Notes: generated from the sequence alone by a model not told the origin. A stretch of DNA of 64,000 nt from Chlorogloea sp. CCALA 695 (GCF_003003885.1 NZ_PVWN01000007.1:1-64000), one strand, 5' to 3'; numbered from the stretch's first letter, positions 6,853 through 16,290 are shown. Translations and numbers: made by a program.

Positions 6853-7548
6853 ATCGCTTCCCCGTTGGCGGCGATAGTGCAAAAAAACCTCCGCAGCGAC
6901 TACTTTTGCCGATAATAATTCCAGACGCGGCGCAATTAATTCTGTAAATCCTTCTCCATCTACAGGAGTAGGGGCATTATTTCCCCCCAGTAGCAACGGA
7001 CACACCGTTAACCACAATTCATCAATCAAATCTGCCGCCAACATTGCCGCTACAATCTCACCGCCGCCTAACACTGCTAAACGCTTTAAACCCATTGCTA
7101 AGATTTTTTCTAGGGCATTAGTCAAATTAATCTTACTTTTGGTAGTTTCGCAGATAACAATTTGTTCAAACTCTGAGGAATTTTGCCAAGGTTTTGCACC
7201 CCCAGTTGTGGTTAATAAATATCGGGGTACAGGTTGGCGAAAAAAGGATAATTGGCGATCAATATTTCCACTACCAGAAACTACTATTTGAACAGGTTGC
7301 GGGGGTAACAATTGCTGGTATCTTTGTTGTATAAGTTGTGGCTCACAGATACGTATAGTCGTGCCGTAAGCTCGAAGCGTACCTGCGCCGAATAAAACAG
7401 CATCGGCGGCGGCAACTTGCTGTTCTAGGTGGTATTTGTCGGCTGGAGACGAAAACCGAGCAGGCGATCGCGCTTTTGTCGCAATTTTGCCATCGGCGCT
7501 CATTGCCAAAACAACAGTAGTATAAGGTCGATTGTCAGGTAGTATCAT
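6838..7548 (-). CDS. RibD C-terminal-type reductase (riboflavin biosynthesis family)
   Basis: This 236-residue single-domain protein has the dihydrofolate-reductase-like fold of RibD_C. It begins RPYTTVVLAMSADGKIATKA, the substrate and NADPH-binding opening. LEQQVAAADAVLFGAGTLRAYG and LKRLAVLGGGEIVAAMLAADLIDELWLTVCPLLLGG are the second hallmarks. No N-terminal deaminase domain is present, so it probably acts as the NADPH-dependent 5-amino-6-ribosylaminouracil-phosphate reductase or a paralogue. The start is ATG 7546-7548. It converges on the IS-split gene with a 15-base overlap. Confidence 0.85.
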   Translation of the reverse strand: MILPDNRPYTTVVLAMSADGKIATKARSPARFSSPADKYHLEQQVAAADAVLFGAGTLRAYGTTIRICEPQLIQQRYQQLLPPQPVQIVVSGSGNIDRQLSFFRQPVPRYLLTTTGGAKPWQNSSEFEQIVICETTKSKINLTNALEKILAMGLKRLAVLGGGEIVAAMLAADLIDELWLTVCPLLLGGNNAPTPVDGEGFTELIAPRLELLSAKVVAAEVFLHYRRQRGSDLSIL

Positions 7549-7855
7549 CGCGCAGACTTAGTTTGGAACCAAAAAGACACTTGTACATAGATAACAGCTT
7601 TTTCCCAAAGAGCAGTATATGATGACAAATGCAGATATTATTTATACCCTTTACAACCTTAAAGTAGTAAGTAGCGGCTCTCAAACCAAGATATTTTTAA
7701 AATTGGTCTGGAGAATTAAGGCGCTCAAGCTGTAGATATCAGAAATATACAAAACCTAAAGAAATGCCCCGTCGTGAGTAAGCCGAAAGAAACCAATGTC
7801 AGCACTGTTCTCTTGCATAGTTTTAGGTTTTGTTTTTCGTTGAGGACATTGTTAT
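7549..7855. other. Intergenic region between divergent ribD-like and kinase genes
   Basis: This stretch of 307 bases contains the promoters of both flanking genes. A 38-codon frame at 7619-7735 has no ribosome-binding site and was not accepted. No repeat or strong hairpin was recognised. Confidence 0.5.
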
Positions 7856-9799
7856 ATGGTTAAGCTCAATCAATCCTCTTTTCGTCGCATTCTACTGTCG
7901 AGAATATTACTTCTGAGTTTACCAGTTTTGTTAATCGGCGAAGTAGTAGCATTTCGCCAAGTCCGTTCTAGATTGCTAGAAACATCGCTTCAGCATCTTA
8001 ATGTCAGCGCCAGGGAAAAAAGTAAACAAATCAGAGCGCAAATTGCCACTATGCAAACAACAATGCTGTTAGCAAGTCAAATTACAGCGCTCAAATCGGG
8101 TTCGCCGACTTCAGTTAGACAATTTTTAGAAAAACTCCTGCTTCAACTCCCAACTCATATTAAGTGCCTTCAACTTACAAGCTTGCCAGACGATAAACTA
8201 ATTGCTAGTACCTGCAAAAGTCGCTATCGGGTCATGAAACAAGAATTGTGGTCACAGCAAGGGGATTTGCTTTACGAAGCGCAAAATATTCAGGTTCAAT
8301 CGGTATTTGCACCCTCATCGCCCACTACTGCACAAATGCAGCTAATATTATCGGCTCCTGTATACAACAGTGCGCTTCAACGGCGTTATGTCTTGACAAT
8401 GCAATCAAGTTTAAGCAGCAGTCAAAGTAATACTCGCCAGCCAGCTAATTTTATGCTGGCAGACTCTACGGTAATAATTGCCGAAAATGGCACAATTATC
8501 GCCCATCCAACAGTCGAACTTGTAGGAAAAAATATTAGTCAACAGCCAAATTCCCTGCTATGGAAAAAGATAATTAGCAATGCGATCGCGCGGCAAAATG
8601 ATGGTAACTTAAATAATTTCTCCTTTACCCAAAATGGCGACACCTTCCTAGCCAGCTACAAAGCTATCGATAGCCCAATTTCTACCGAACGGGGACACTG
8701 GATAATACTCGCTGTAACACCCCAAAGCATAGCTCTACAAGGCTTGAAAGAAATTAAATTAATTTTATTTTTACTTACTCTCAGCTTACTAGGTGCGAGC
8801 TTATTAACAGCCCTGCGTTTAGCGCGGGAATTGGCAGAACCTTTAGAACAACTAGGTAACTACGCCCTCAAGCTGCAAAATTACCATGAAGTAAAACGGA
8901 TGCCCCATAATTTTAAAATTAGGGAATTCAATCAATTAGCTTCCGCTCTCGATTTGATGGTAAAACGGTTGCAACTGTCCGCCGAAGAACTAGAAAGAGC
9001 TTGGACTGAAGCAAAGGCTGCTAACGAAAGTAAAAGCAATTTTTTAGCCACAACTTCTCACGAACTGCGAAACCCCCTCAACGCCATCATCAACTGCATT
9101 CGTTTAGTTCGAGAGGACTACTGCGACGATAAGCAAGAAGAAGCGGAGTTTTTAGAACGAGCCGAAGAAGCGGCAATTCACTTACTAGGCATCATCAACG
9201 ACTTGCTCGACATTGCCAAAATTGAATCTGGGAAGCAGTCTTTAGTAATGGAAGAACTAAACCTAGAGCAGATATTGCAGGAAGTAATTAGCTTACAGAA
9301 AATCCACATTCACCAAAAAAACTTGCAATTAATCGTCTCTAAAAGCTCTGAGCCAATTATAGTTAAAAGCGATCGCGCTAAGTTAAAGCAAATCTTAATC
9401 AATGTAATTGGCAACGCCGTTAAGTTTACGGAAATTGGCAGCATCAGCATTAAAACTCAAATCGAACCACAAACCAGTAGCAATGACTGGCGAATTAGCA
9501 TCATTGTTGAAGATACAGGGATAGGTATTGAGCCATCCCAGCAATCTAAACTATTTCGTCCTTTTGGGATGGCTGATGACACAACAACTCGAAAATTCGG
9601 CGGTACAGGGTTAGGCCTTGCCATTTCAAGAAATTTAGTTGAACTCATGGGCGGGAGTATTATGTTGTGTAGTGCAGGCATTGACCAAGGAACAACGGTA
9701 GCAATTTCTTTACCTTTAATTAAGGTTGTCGTAACCCAAGAATTGCCAGCAATCAAAACACCCTTAATTGCTACTCCCCCTGCTGGCTCAATGTCCTAA
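7856..9799 (+). CDS. Membrane sensor histidine kinase with periplasmic sensor domain
   Basis: This protein has 647 residues. A transmembrane helix near 12-30 is followed by a large extracytoplasmic region (about 35-295) of the double-Cache type, including IIAENGTIIAHPTVELVGKN. A second helix lies at about 298-320, then HAMP, then the HisKA domain with SHELRNPLN (His about 402). The ATPase domain has INVIGNAVKFT, VEDTGIGIEP and GGTGLGLAIS. It autophosphorylates and passes phosphate to an unlinked response regulator; no regulator gene adjoins it. GAGG lies about a dozen bases before the ATG. Its last 29 bases overlap the converging rnc gene. Confidence 0.9.
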   Translation: MVKLNQSSFRRILLSRILLLSLPVLLIGEVVAFRQVRSRLLETSLQHLNVSAREKSKQIRAQIATMQTTMLLASQITALKSGSPTSVRQFLEKLLLQLPTHIKCLQLTSLPDDKLIASTCKSRYRVMKQELWSQQGDLLYEAQNIQVQSVFAPSSPTTAQMQLILSAPVYNSALQRRYVLTMQSSLSSSQSNTRQPANFMLADSTVIIAENGTIIAHPTVELVGKNISQQPNSLLWKKIISNAIARQNDGNLNNFSFTQNGDTFLASYKAIDSPISTERGHWIILAVTPQSIALQGLKEIKLILFLLTLSLLGASLLTALRLARELAEPLEQLGNYALKLQNYHEVKRMPHNFKIREFNQLASALDLMVKRLQLSAEELERAWTEAKAANESKSNFLATTSHELRNPLNAIINCIRLVREDYCDDKQEEAEFLERAEEAAIHLLGIINDLLDIAKIESGKQSLVMEELNLEQILQEVISLQKIHIHQKNLQLIVSKSSEPIIVKSDRAKLKQILINVIGNAVKFTEIGSISIKTQIEPQTSSNDWRISIIVEDTGIGIEPSQQSKLFRPFGMADDTTTRKFGGTGLGLAISRNLVELMGGSIMLCSAGIDQGTTVAISLPLIKVVVTQELPAIKTPLIATPPAGSMS

Positions 9800-10490
9800 A
9801 AGCAACTCTAGCGGCGGCTTGTTCGGCGGCTTTAATTGAACGTCCTTTACCCTGCCCCAATTGCCGATCTTGCAGCCAAACTTGAGCGCTAAACCGCTCG
9901 TCTGGCACTTCAGAACGATGCCCTTGAGGAGTTTCAATTACCCGATACTCTGGTAATACTTTGAAATGTCCCTGAGTCCATTCTTGCAAGGCAGCTTTGT
10001 AATTTAGTCGCGCCGGATCGCTACGAATTTCTGTAGCTAATTGAACAAAATGCGGATCGAGCCAAGGTCTAATTAGTTCTAAAGTATGGGTACTCAGGTA
10101 CAAAGCCCCTAATACAGCCTCAAAAGCATCGGCTAACCTTGACTGCTGCCCCTCTTTGTCGCTGCTAGTTACCAGTAAGTAAGGTTCAAGCCCATAACTA
10201 ATTGCTAAAGAAGCCAAAATGCGATCGCTCACCAATACCGAACGAATTGCCGCAAATTCTCCCACTTTCCAATCTGGATAAACTTCCCACAACACCTCTG
10301 CCGCCACTAGGCGCACTACCGCATCGCCGACAAACTCTAATTGTTCGTAATTTGCCACCGCCGAGACACTAGGATGAGTCAGCGCCAAATCTAACAATTG
10401 CCACTTTACTTGAGTAATACTTGGAACTCCTAAAATTTGCAGCAAGCTTTCTAACTGCTTTTGGCGAGGCGGATAACTCAATTTCGTCAT
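9771..10490 (-). CDS. rnc: Ribonuclease III
   Basis: This is the double-strand RNA endonuclease for rRNA and mRNA processing, 239 residues. The catalytic domain carries the signature NYEQLEFVGDAVVRLV (acidic residues at about 49, 52 and 56) and ADAFEAVLGALYL (Asp about 121, Glu about 124), so the metal-binding site is complete. The C-terminal dsRNA-binding domain runs from NYKAALQEWTQG to SIKAAEQAAARVAF. Start ATG is at 10488-10490. The gene converges on the histidine kinase with a 29-base overlap. Cyanobacteria often have more than one RNase III-type gene; this one has the full two-domain form. Confidence 0.93.
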   Translation of the reverse strand: MTKLSYPPRQKQLESLLQILGVPSITQVKWQLLDLALTHPSVSAVANYEQLEFVGDAVVRLVAAEVLWEVYPDWKVGEFAAIRSVLVSDRILASLAISYGLEPYLLVTSSDKEGQQSRLADAFEAVLGALYLSTHTLELIRPWLDPHFVQLATEIRSDPARLNYKAALQEWTQGHFKVLPEYRVIETPQGHRSEVPDERFSAQVWLQDRQLGQGKGRSIKAAEQAAARVAFRTLSQQGE

Positions 10491-10594
10491 GGAAGTTGTT
10501 TAGCAGGAAATTTCCGCAAATTGTCTATATTATTGGCATAGTTTAATCGACTTCTAGAAAATTAATTAAAGACTCCGCCTTTTCTTTGCTCTCT

Positions 10595-11512
10595 ATGGAT
10601 TTACCGTTAATTTATCATCCTGACTATGTTGTCCCGTTGCCCCAAGCTCACCGTTTCCCCATGCCCAAGTTTCGGCAACTGTACGAACTATTATTAAACG
10701 ATAAAGTTGCCCAAATAGAGCAGTTTTTTATTCCCGAAACTCCATCCCAACAACTGATTGAGCTAGTTCATACTCCCCAATACGTCCAAGCTTATATACA
10801 AGGAACTTTAGATGCTAAAGCCCAGCGTCGGATTGGTTTACCTTGGAGCCCAGCTTTAGTTAAACGCACAAATATCGCCGTAGGTGGCACAATTTTAACA
10901 GCCAAACTCGCCCTAAAATATGGTTTAGCTTGCAATACGGCGGGGGGTACTCATCATGCTTTTCCAAGTTACGGATCGGGCTATTGTATTTTTAACGATT
11001 TAGCGATCGCCTCTCGCGTTATTCAGCATCTCAATCTTGCTTGCAAAATCTTAATTATTGACTTAGACGTACATCAAGGTGATGGTACGGCGTTTATTTT
11101 TCAAAATGACGACAGCGTATTTACTTTTTCGATGCACTGCGAAGTCAATTTTCCTGGTACTAAACAAGTTAGCGATTTAGATATTGCGCTCCCGGTAGCA
11201 ATGGAAGATGAGGAATATTTACAAACTTTGGCTCATTATCTAACCGATATCCTCACGGCTGTTAAGCCCGATTTGGTGTTGTATGATGCGGGGGTAGATA
11301 CTCATATAAGCGATCGCTTAGGCAAATTAGCCATGACTGATACCGGGATTTTTCGCCGAGAAATGCAAGTATTATCTACCTGTATTGCGGCTAGATACCC
11401 CATTGCCTGTGTCATTGGTGGCGGTTATGCTGACGATCTTAAGAGCTTAGTGTATCGTCACTCTTTGCTACACCGCGCCGCTAGTCAGGTTTATCGTCAA
11501 TACAGCCTTTAA
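10595..11512 (+). CDS. Histone deacetylase-family protein (acetyl-lysine or acetylpolyamine hydrolase)
   Basis: This zinc amidohydrolase has about 305 residues. Key motifs are GGTHHAFPSYGSGYCIFND (the tandem catalytic His pair), IIDLDVHQGDGTAFIF (zinc ligands Asp and His) and LYDAGVDTHISDRLG (third ligand Asp). GGGYADD near the C-terminus replaces the usual GGY loop. ATG 10595 was chosen over TTG 10586. It is divergent from rnc. The substrate is unknown; bacterial members act on acetylated proteins or small amides. A strong hairpin follows the stop and separates it from the converging LEA-like gene. Confidence 0.9.
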   Translation: MDLPLIYHPDYVVPLPQAHRFPMPKFRQLYELLLNDKVAQIEQFFIPETPSQQLIELVHTPQYVQAYIQGTLDAKAQRRIGLPWSPALVKRTNIAVGGTILTAKLALKYGLACNTAGGTHHAFPSYGSGYCIFNDLAIASRVIQHLNLACKILIIDLDVHQGDGTAFIFQNDDSVFTFSMHCEVNFPGTKQVSDLDIALPVAMEDEEYLQTLAHYLTDILTAVKPDLVLYDAGVDTHISDRLGKLAMTDTGIFRREMQVLSTCIAARYPIACVIGGGYADDLKSLVYRHSLLHRAASQVYRQYSL

Positions 11513-11525
11513 CACTATTTCTTAC

Positions 11526-11558
11526 AGCAAAGGGCATGGAATCACCATACCCTTTGCT
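11526..11558. terminator. Bidirectional terminator between HDAC-like and LEA-like genes
   Basis: AGCAAAGGG (11526-11534) pairs perfectly with CCCTTTGCT (11550-11558), and ATGG/CCAT extends the stem inside. TTT follows on the plus strand. It lies between two converging genes. Confidence 0.75.
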
Positions 11559-11584
11559 TTAACCCGATATTGAGAAACTTACCC

Positions 11585-12241
11585 CTACGGAATATTTACT
11601 TGAGGAGAATTTGTAGGTATTCCACTACTGTCAGGATTCTGCATCACATATTTATCTTTATCTACTGGCACTAAAATGTAAGCAGTCTGAGTTTCGGTCG
11701 GCTTTTGCGTACCCTCTACTGGCTGATTTTCTGCCTCTGATACTGATTGGCTGGCAGCATCTACCGTACTTCTGACATTTTGGCTCACACTTTCACTAGC
11801 ACCCTTAATTACATCGGCTGTCCCTTTAACAGTGTAATTAACGCTTTGAGCAGTATTTTTAACTACATTTACCGTGCCTTTCAAATTTTCGTTGACTTCT
11901 TCTGCTGTACCTTTAACAGTCGTACCAACATCTTTAAGAGTGTAATCTACATTTTCCGCTACATTTTTGACGGCATCGCCCACACCTTTTACTGTTTTGC
12001 CTACACCTTCGGTTGCACCTTTAACGGCATCGCCCATACCTTTTACTGTATTGTTTACGCTTTCAATCGTAATTTTACTTGCAAAGGCTGCTGCCGCCGC
12101 GCCCATCAAAGCCCCAAAAACTGCACCAATGCCGATTGTAGCTAAGTTATATCCCTTATCTGTATTTGGTTCAACCTGATCTTGAGCCGTAGCTTGATCT
12201 TGTGTAGTTACATCTTTATCTAGCAAAATGCGATCGCTCAT
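11585..12241 (-). CDS. LEA-like repeat protein with glycine-rich membrane segment (paralogue 1)
   Basis: This protein has 218 residues. A glycine/alanine-rich hydrophobic stretch (IGAVFGALMGAAAAAFA, about residues 36-54) resembles a glycine-zipper membrane segment. Residues about 60-165 are a run of degenerate 11-residue repeats (VKGMGDAVKGA, VKGVGDAVKNV, VKGTADVIKGA) typical of group-3 LEA-like amphipathic helices. The C-terminus carries TQTAYILVPVDKDKY, shared with the neighbouring paralogue. LEA-type repeats are known to protect proteins and membranes during drying; that role here is inferred. A SD-like AAGGAG lies upstream of the ATG. Confidence 0.7.
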   Translation of the reverse strand: MSDRILLDKDVTTQDQATAQDQVEPNTDKGYNLATIGIGAVFGALMGAAAAAFASKITIESVNNTVKGMGDAVKGATEGVGKTVKGVGDAVKNVAENVDYTLKDVGTTVKGTAEEVNENLKGTVNVVKNTAQSVNYTVKGTADVIKGASESVSQNVRSTVDAASQSVSEAENQPVEGTQKPTETQTAYILVPVDKDKYVMQNPDSSGIPTNSPQVNIP

Positions 12242-12541
12242 TTTAATTATCTCCTTAAGGCTAAAACTATCAAATTATTGTCAGCAGACATTTCTTAACT
12301 AAACAAGTTGCACTTTCTGTCGTTCTATTTGCTAACCTTTTCTATCTTGGCAGCAAATAAATTCTCAATTGAGCAACTGTTGATTACAATCTATTTGTAA
12401 GGCGTGGAGTTTGATTTACTTACAATTTAAAAGTAGTTTTTTATTGCTCCACGCACTTAACCCTACAAAAAATAGGTTTTTAAGTTTGAGGAAAAATCGT
12501 TATTGCTTAGGTTTAGTATCAATAACATTCGCGATCAAAAC
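12242..12541. other. Intergenic region between the two LEA-like genes
   Basis: This AT-rich leader belongs to the downstream paralogue on the minus strand. GCGTGGAG (12402-12409) pairs with CTCCACGC (12447-12454) across a 37-base loop. No gene is seen. Confidence 0.5.
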
Positions 12542-13261
12542 TTAATCATTAAAATCAGAGTTTTGCTCGTTATATTGATTTGCTTGGTCATAATCTTGAC
12601 TTGGTTGATTCAATTCTTCTGGCATAACGCTTTCTTCAGAATCTACATTTGGCGCAGATTCAACAATTATTGTGCGCTCAATAATCCGCTCTTTTTCTAC
12701 AGGAATTAAAACATAGGTCGTTTGAGGTTCAAATTCTTGGTCAGCAGGATTAACATAGTCAGCAGTTTGCTTTAACTTATCTGTAACGCTTTCTAAAGAT
12801 TTTTTAGCCCCTTCTGTGGTATCTTTAATTGCATCTACCACCGGATTTACTAAGCCTTGATTGACACCCTCAGCTACGGTTTTTGCTGCTTCTCCTACGC
12901 CTTTTGCGGCAACATTAACACCTTCACCTACGCTTTTTACCGCATCCCCAACGCCTTTAGCAGCAAGGTTAGCGCCTTGAATGGTTTTTTTATTCGACAA
13001 CGCCGCCGCTAACGTTCCTAAAGTTGCGCCCAGGAGTCCACCAAGCAAAACTTTATTTAAGTTGTTACCTTTTTGACCTTTGGATTGAAGCGGATTATCA
13101 GAACTTTTTTCTCTAGGCATGGAAGCACCTTTAATGCTTTCATTTTTAGGTAATTCAGTACTTATTTTTTTACTTACGGCTCTAATATAAAATTGACCAT
13201 CTGTAGCAGTGCTATCATTTTTATTTTGCTGGTTCATAGCTGTTTGTTCATCTAGTTTCAT
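12542..13261 (-). CDS. LEA-like repeat protein with glycine-rich membrane segment (paralogue 2)
   Basis: This 239-residue protein has the same architecture as its neighbour. A polar N-terminus precedes a Gly/Ala-rich hydrophobic segment (VLLGGLLGATLGTLAAALS, about residues 70-90). A block of repeats follows (AAKGVGDAVKSVGEGVN, AAKGVGEAAKTVAEGVN), then a conserved PQTTYVLIPVEKER motif and a long acidic, Gln/Asn-rich tail. The repeat block is shorter than in paralogue 1, and the N- and C-terminal extensions differ. The two genes are tandem on the minus strand, 300 bases apart, so they probably arose by duplication. Function is inferred only from the LEA-like pattern. Confidence 0.7.
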   Translation of the reverse strand: MKLDEQTAMNQQNKNDSTATDGQFYIRAVSKKISTELPKNESIKGASMPREKSSDNPLQSKGQKGNNLNKVLLGGLLGATLGTLAAALSNKKTIQGANLAAKGVGDAVKSVGEGVNVAAKGVGEAAKTVAEGVNQGLVNPVVDAIKDTTEGAKKSLESVTDKLKQTADYVNPADQEFEPQTTYVLIPVEKERIIERTIIVESAPNVDSEESVMPEELNQPSQDYDQANQYNEQNSDFND

Positions 13262-13974
13262 GACAATTTCTCCGTTGTTGTAAACTACTTAGATTGTTCA
13301 TTTGTGTGATTTCTGTTTGAGAAACATAAACCTACAAACTTTAGCATCTATACAATTGCAGATTTTAAGAAGGGGAAAAGCTTTGCTATTGCCTCAATAC
13401 TTGCTTCAAGAATGCTGGTTTTTTGCTTCTCTTTTGTAATCTAACAATTGCCGAACTCTAACTTCACTAGACTAAAGATGTACATTCTCCAATTCTTAGT
13501 CTTTCTTTAGTTGTAATTTATTGAATTTAATTTAAGCCACTTATTTTTGCTTGAATAAATTTTTGATATGTTTTATTGCTAATTAACCTTAAACAGTAAT
13601 TCTTAGGTTCTCTAAAAAGTAAATATTAGGCGCTCAAAGCAGCGAATGGGAAATAAACGTCCAACAACTCAATTTAATGCTAAATTTGCCTAATTATCTA
13701 GCTAAAACTACGTATTTGCGATTAATTGCTGCGTTTAGAGTTAACCAATTGCTAAAATGCGAAGCCCTGCGTGCGCGCTTGCGCGATCGCACGTCCCGCC
13801 AAAGATTATAAAAATAGATGATAAAATTGAAGCTTGTCAGCCAAGGCAAAAAGTAAGTCGAACAGTGTAGTAGTGTATTACTACTTTAGACAAAGGTTTT
13901 GTTCTAAAGACAGATGAAGCATTTTGCTAGGCTAGATACAATTTTTAAAAACAAAAAAAGCCGAGGAATAATCT
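13262..13974. other. 713-base intergenic region upstream of gshA
   Basis: No gene is seen; sequence is AT-rich. It holds a dispersed GCGAAGC repeat (13759-13796) and a small perfect hairpin GTAGTA-loop-TACTAC at 13867-13884. The gshA promoter and the promoter of paralogue 2 on the other strand should lie here. Confidence 0.5.
13759..13796. repeat. Dispersed GCGAAGC repeat, copy B
   Basis: GCGAAGCCCTGCGTGCGCGC followed by TTGCGCGATCGCACG is related to copies at 2014, 47245 and 50483. This copy is intergenic and includes a HIP1-like core. Confidence 0.6.
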
Positions 13975-15114
13975 GTGCTGCTATCAAAAGGCTTTGAAAT
14001 TGAAATGTATACGGGAACGCACCAAGGCGATATTGTTGGTCTTTCTGACCAAATAATAGCCGCCGTTGACGGTTATATGCGCGAACCCGATAGCCGCAAT
14101 GTAGAATATATCACCCCCCCCTCTACCCAATACGACACTCTATTATGTGACTTGGTGCGACCTCGGCAACAGTTGCGAAAGTTTTTACAGCGCCTAGGTA
14201 ATTACACTCTTATTCCTGGTAGTACCTTATCCTTGGGTGGTAGCGAAAATTTTTATAGATCCGACCCTCAGAACCCCTACCATACCTATATTGAGCAGAC
14301 CTACGGCACTAAAGTTGTTACCGCCAGCGTCCATATAAATATTGGCATTGACGACCCAGAGTTATTAATGCAAGCTTGTCGTCTTGTGCGGGTAGAAGCA
14401 CCTTTATATCTTGCCTTGAGCGCTTCTTCGCCCTTTTTAGACAGCCGAGTTACTGGGTATCACTCTACTCGTTGGGGTCTATTTCCACAAACTCCTACAG
14501 ATGTCCCTTTATTTACCAGCCACGCCCATCACATCGAATGGGTAGAAGCCCAAATCGCCGCCGGGACTATGCAAAATGTGCGTCACCTGTGGACTTCTGT
14601 GCGCCCCAATGGCGATCGCCGTCCTTACGATCTCAATCGTGTAGAATTGCGAATTTGCGATTTAGTCACGAGTCCTATTTCCTTACTAGCAATTACTGCC
14701 TTAATTGAAGCTCGTCTCTGGCAATTGCTCGAAAATCCGGGACTAGATCCACTTACTAACAGCATCTTCTCCCCTTCAGAGTTATTAGAAGTAACTAAAA
14801 ACAATGAAATTGCGGCGGCGACAAGTAGCCTAGATGCTCCCTTAACCCACTGGCAAGATGGTAGAAGTATTGTTGCTAGAGATTGGATTGAAGAAATTTA
14901 TGCCCAAGTATGGGATATCTCTAAGCAAAAAGGTTTTAGCTGTTTTCTCTCTCCCTTAGCAAAGCTGCTCCGCGAAGGTAATGAAGCCCAGCAGTGGTTA
15001 AGATTAAACTCTTGCGGTTTCGATCCTCGGCAAGTGCTGACTTATGCTCAAGTAGCGATGGCAGAGCAAGAATTAGAACTAGAAGATAAGTTATGTCCGT
15101 CTTTGCTTGCTTAA
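13975..15114 (+). CDS. gshA: Glutamate-cysteine ligase, cyanobacterial type
   Basis: This is the first enzyme of glutathione synthesis, joining Glu and Cys through the gamma-carboxyl with ATP. It has 379 residues, as usual for the distinct cyanobacterial family. Recognisable blocks are LSKGFEIEMYTGTHQGDIVG, SRNVEYITPPSTQYD, IPGSTLSLGGSENFYRSDP, HINIGIDDPELLM and LNRVELRICDLV. The start is GTG 13975, preceded by GAGG about eight bases upstream. It stands alone after a long AT-rich intergenic region. A CTTTTGGC/GCCAAAAG stem-loop (15130-15167) follows. Confidence 0.9.
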   Translation: MLLSKGFEIEMYTGTHQGDIVGLSDQIIAAVDGYMREPDSRNVEYITPPSTQYDTLLCDLVRPRQQLRKFLQRLGNYTLIPGSTLSLGGSENFYRSDPQNPYHTYIEQTYGTKVVTASVHINIGIDDPELLMQACRLVRVEAPLYLALSASSPFLDSRVTGYHSTRWGLFPQTPTDVPLFTSHAHHIEWVEAQIAAGTMQNVRHLWTSVRPNGDRRPYDLNRVELRICDLVTSPISLLAITALIEARLWQLLENPGLDPLTNSIFSPSELLEVTKNNEIAAATSSLDAPLTHWQDGRSIVARDWIEEIYAQVWDISKQKGFSCFLSPLAKLLREGNEAQQWLRLNSCGFDPRQVLTYAQVAMAEQELELEDKLCPSLLA

Positions 15115-15292
15115 TTTCTCTCCTATCGGCTTTTGGCTAATAAAATGTCAACTTATCTTGCCAAAAGTCAGATTAAAGCTTCGGAATACCTAATCAATCA
15201 AATAACTAAACTAAATATTAATTAAACCTATATAAAAATTATAGGTATGATGTCCATCATAATTAGTATCTCCGGTGCAATACAAGCCTTAA

Positions 15293-15754
15293 ATGCCTCA
15301 AGTTGTCTTAATTAACCCTCAAATTCCTCCCAATACGGGCAATATTGCCCGTACCTGCGCCGCAACTTGTACACAACTCCATTTAGTTGCCCCTTTAGGC
15401 TTTGAAATTAGCGATCGCTACCTCAAACGTGCTGGCTTAGACTACTGGCCCTATGTAAACCTCCACTATCACGATTCCATTGATGCTTTTCAGTTGTACC
15501 AGCAGCAAAAAGGAGGGCGCACTATTGGCTTTAGCGTCAGGGGCAAAGGTAGTTATTTAAACATTCAATTTCAAATAGACGATTGGCTGCTTTTTGGTAG
15601 TGAAACTGCTGGGTTGCCCCCAACGCTTTTAGCTTCTTGTCAAGAAACAGCCTACATTCCTATGAGCCAGCCGGGAGTAAGAAGTTTAAATCTATCGGTA
15701 AGCGTAGCTGTAGGTTTGTTTGAAGCTTGTCGTCAAGTTGGATTGCTAAAATAA
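15293..15754 (+). CDS. trmL: tRNA (cytidine/uridine-34 2'-O)-methyltransferase TrmL
   Basis: This SPOUT-fold methyltransferase modifies the wobble ribose of certain tRNAs. It has 153 residues, normal for the small TrmL/YibK group without a TRAM domain. Motifs are the N-terminal INPQIPPNTGNIARTCAAT, the AdoMet-binding FGSETAGLPP and the knot-forming IPMSQPGVRSLNLSVSVAVG. The central RAGLDYWPYVNLHYHDS is also typical. It is monocistronic between long intergenic regions. Confidence 0.93.
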   Translation: MPQVVLINPQIPPNTGNIARTCAATCTQLHLVAPLGFEISDRYLKRAGLDYWPYVNLHYHDSIDAFQLYQQQKGGRTIGFSVRGKGSYLNIQFQIDDWLLFGSETAGLPPTLLASCQETAYIPMSQPGVRSLNLSVSVAVGLFEACRQVGLLK

Positions 15755-16159
15755 CCCTAATTTTCTTCGTAAAATTACGGCTAACTTCAGGGTTTTTAAG
15801 GTTGATTAGCGCTGATTATACCTGCTTTTAAGAAATTTATTTAAGCCTTTACTCTTAACACAGTGATTAGATACTTTGCCACCCAAAGCATGATAAGAAA
15901 TTCCTATATTAATTGAGCAAGTCTGCTACTATCTAGCGTCAACTTCTGCGATTTTAATTAAACTAATTGGCAAGATAAATAATTAACCAATGTCATAGCT
16001 AGTATAGGCTTGAGCAGCTTGATATTCAAAATCGTTAATTTGTGTTGGCAAAAAATAATTTGCTCATCGCCCTTGCTTTTTAGAGAAGTTATTAGCTAAC
16101 TTTGCAGTGGTATTTTAATTAATCAAAGTACGTTGAACGTGAGGTTATGTTACAAAATT
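15755..16159. other. Intergenic region upstream of the riboswitch
   Basis: No gene is seen in these 405 AT-rich bases. The promoter of the riboswitch-led transcript should lie towards the right end. Confidence 0.45.
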
Positions 16160-16290
16160 TTGCTTAATCTTAGCGCAGGACTGCAACGATCGCCTATGCT
16201 AAATCTTTGGGTTTGGGTAAATCTGCTCCCTGGGGCGATCGCCCTAAAGAAATCTCACCCTAGTAGTTACTCAAGAGCGATGATAATTAC
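16160..16290 (+). promoter_or_regulatory. Probable c-di-AMP riboswitch (ydaO/yuaA class)
   Basis: Conserved elements of the ydaO class appear in order. GCTTAATCT is at about 16162-16170. A paired TAGC...GCTA arm encloses CGCAGGACTGCAACGATCGC. GGGTAAATC is at about 16215-16223. A GGGCGATCGCCC arm follows, then TCTCACCC, then AGTTACTC and GAGCGATGA. In the class, the TTAATCT, GGGTGAATC and AGCTAACCTCG..GCG blocks are hallmarks. The downstream gene encodes a LysM/M23 cell-wall hydrolase, a classic ydaO target. A weak hairpin with TTT (16321-16347) could serve as the switching terminator. The call rests on remembered consensus, not on a covariance search. Confidence 0.7.

Noticed and set aside
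7619-7735. 38-codon frame upstream of the histidine kinase
   Set aside because: No ribosome-binding site, no recognisable sequence and ordinary AT-rich codon content; likely chance.
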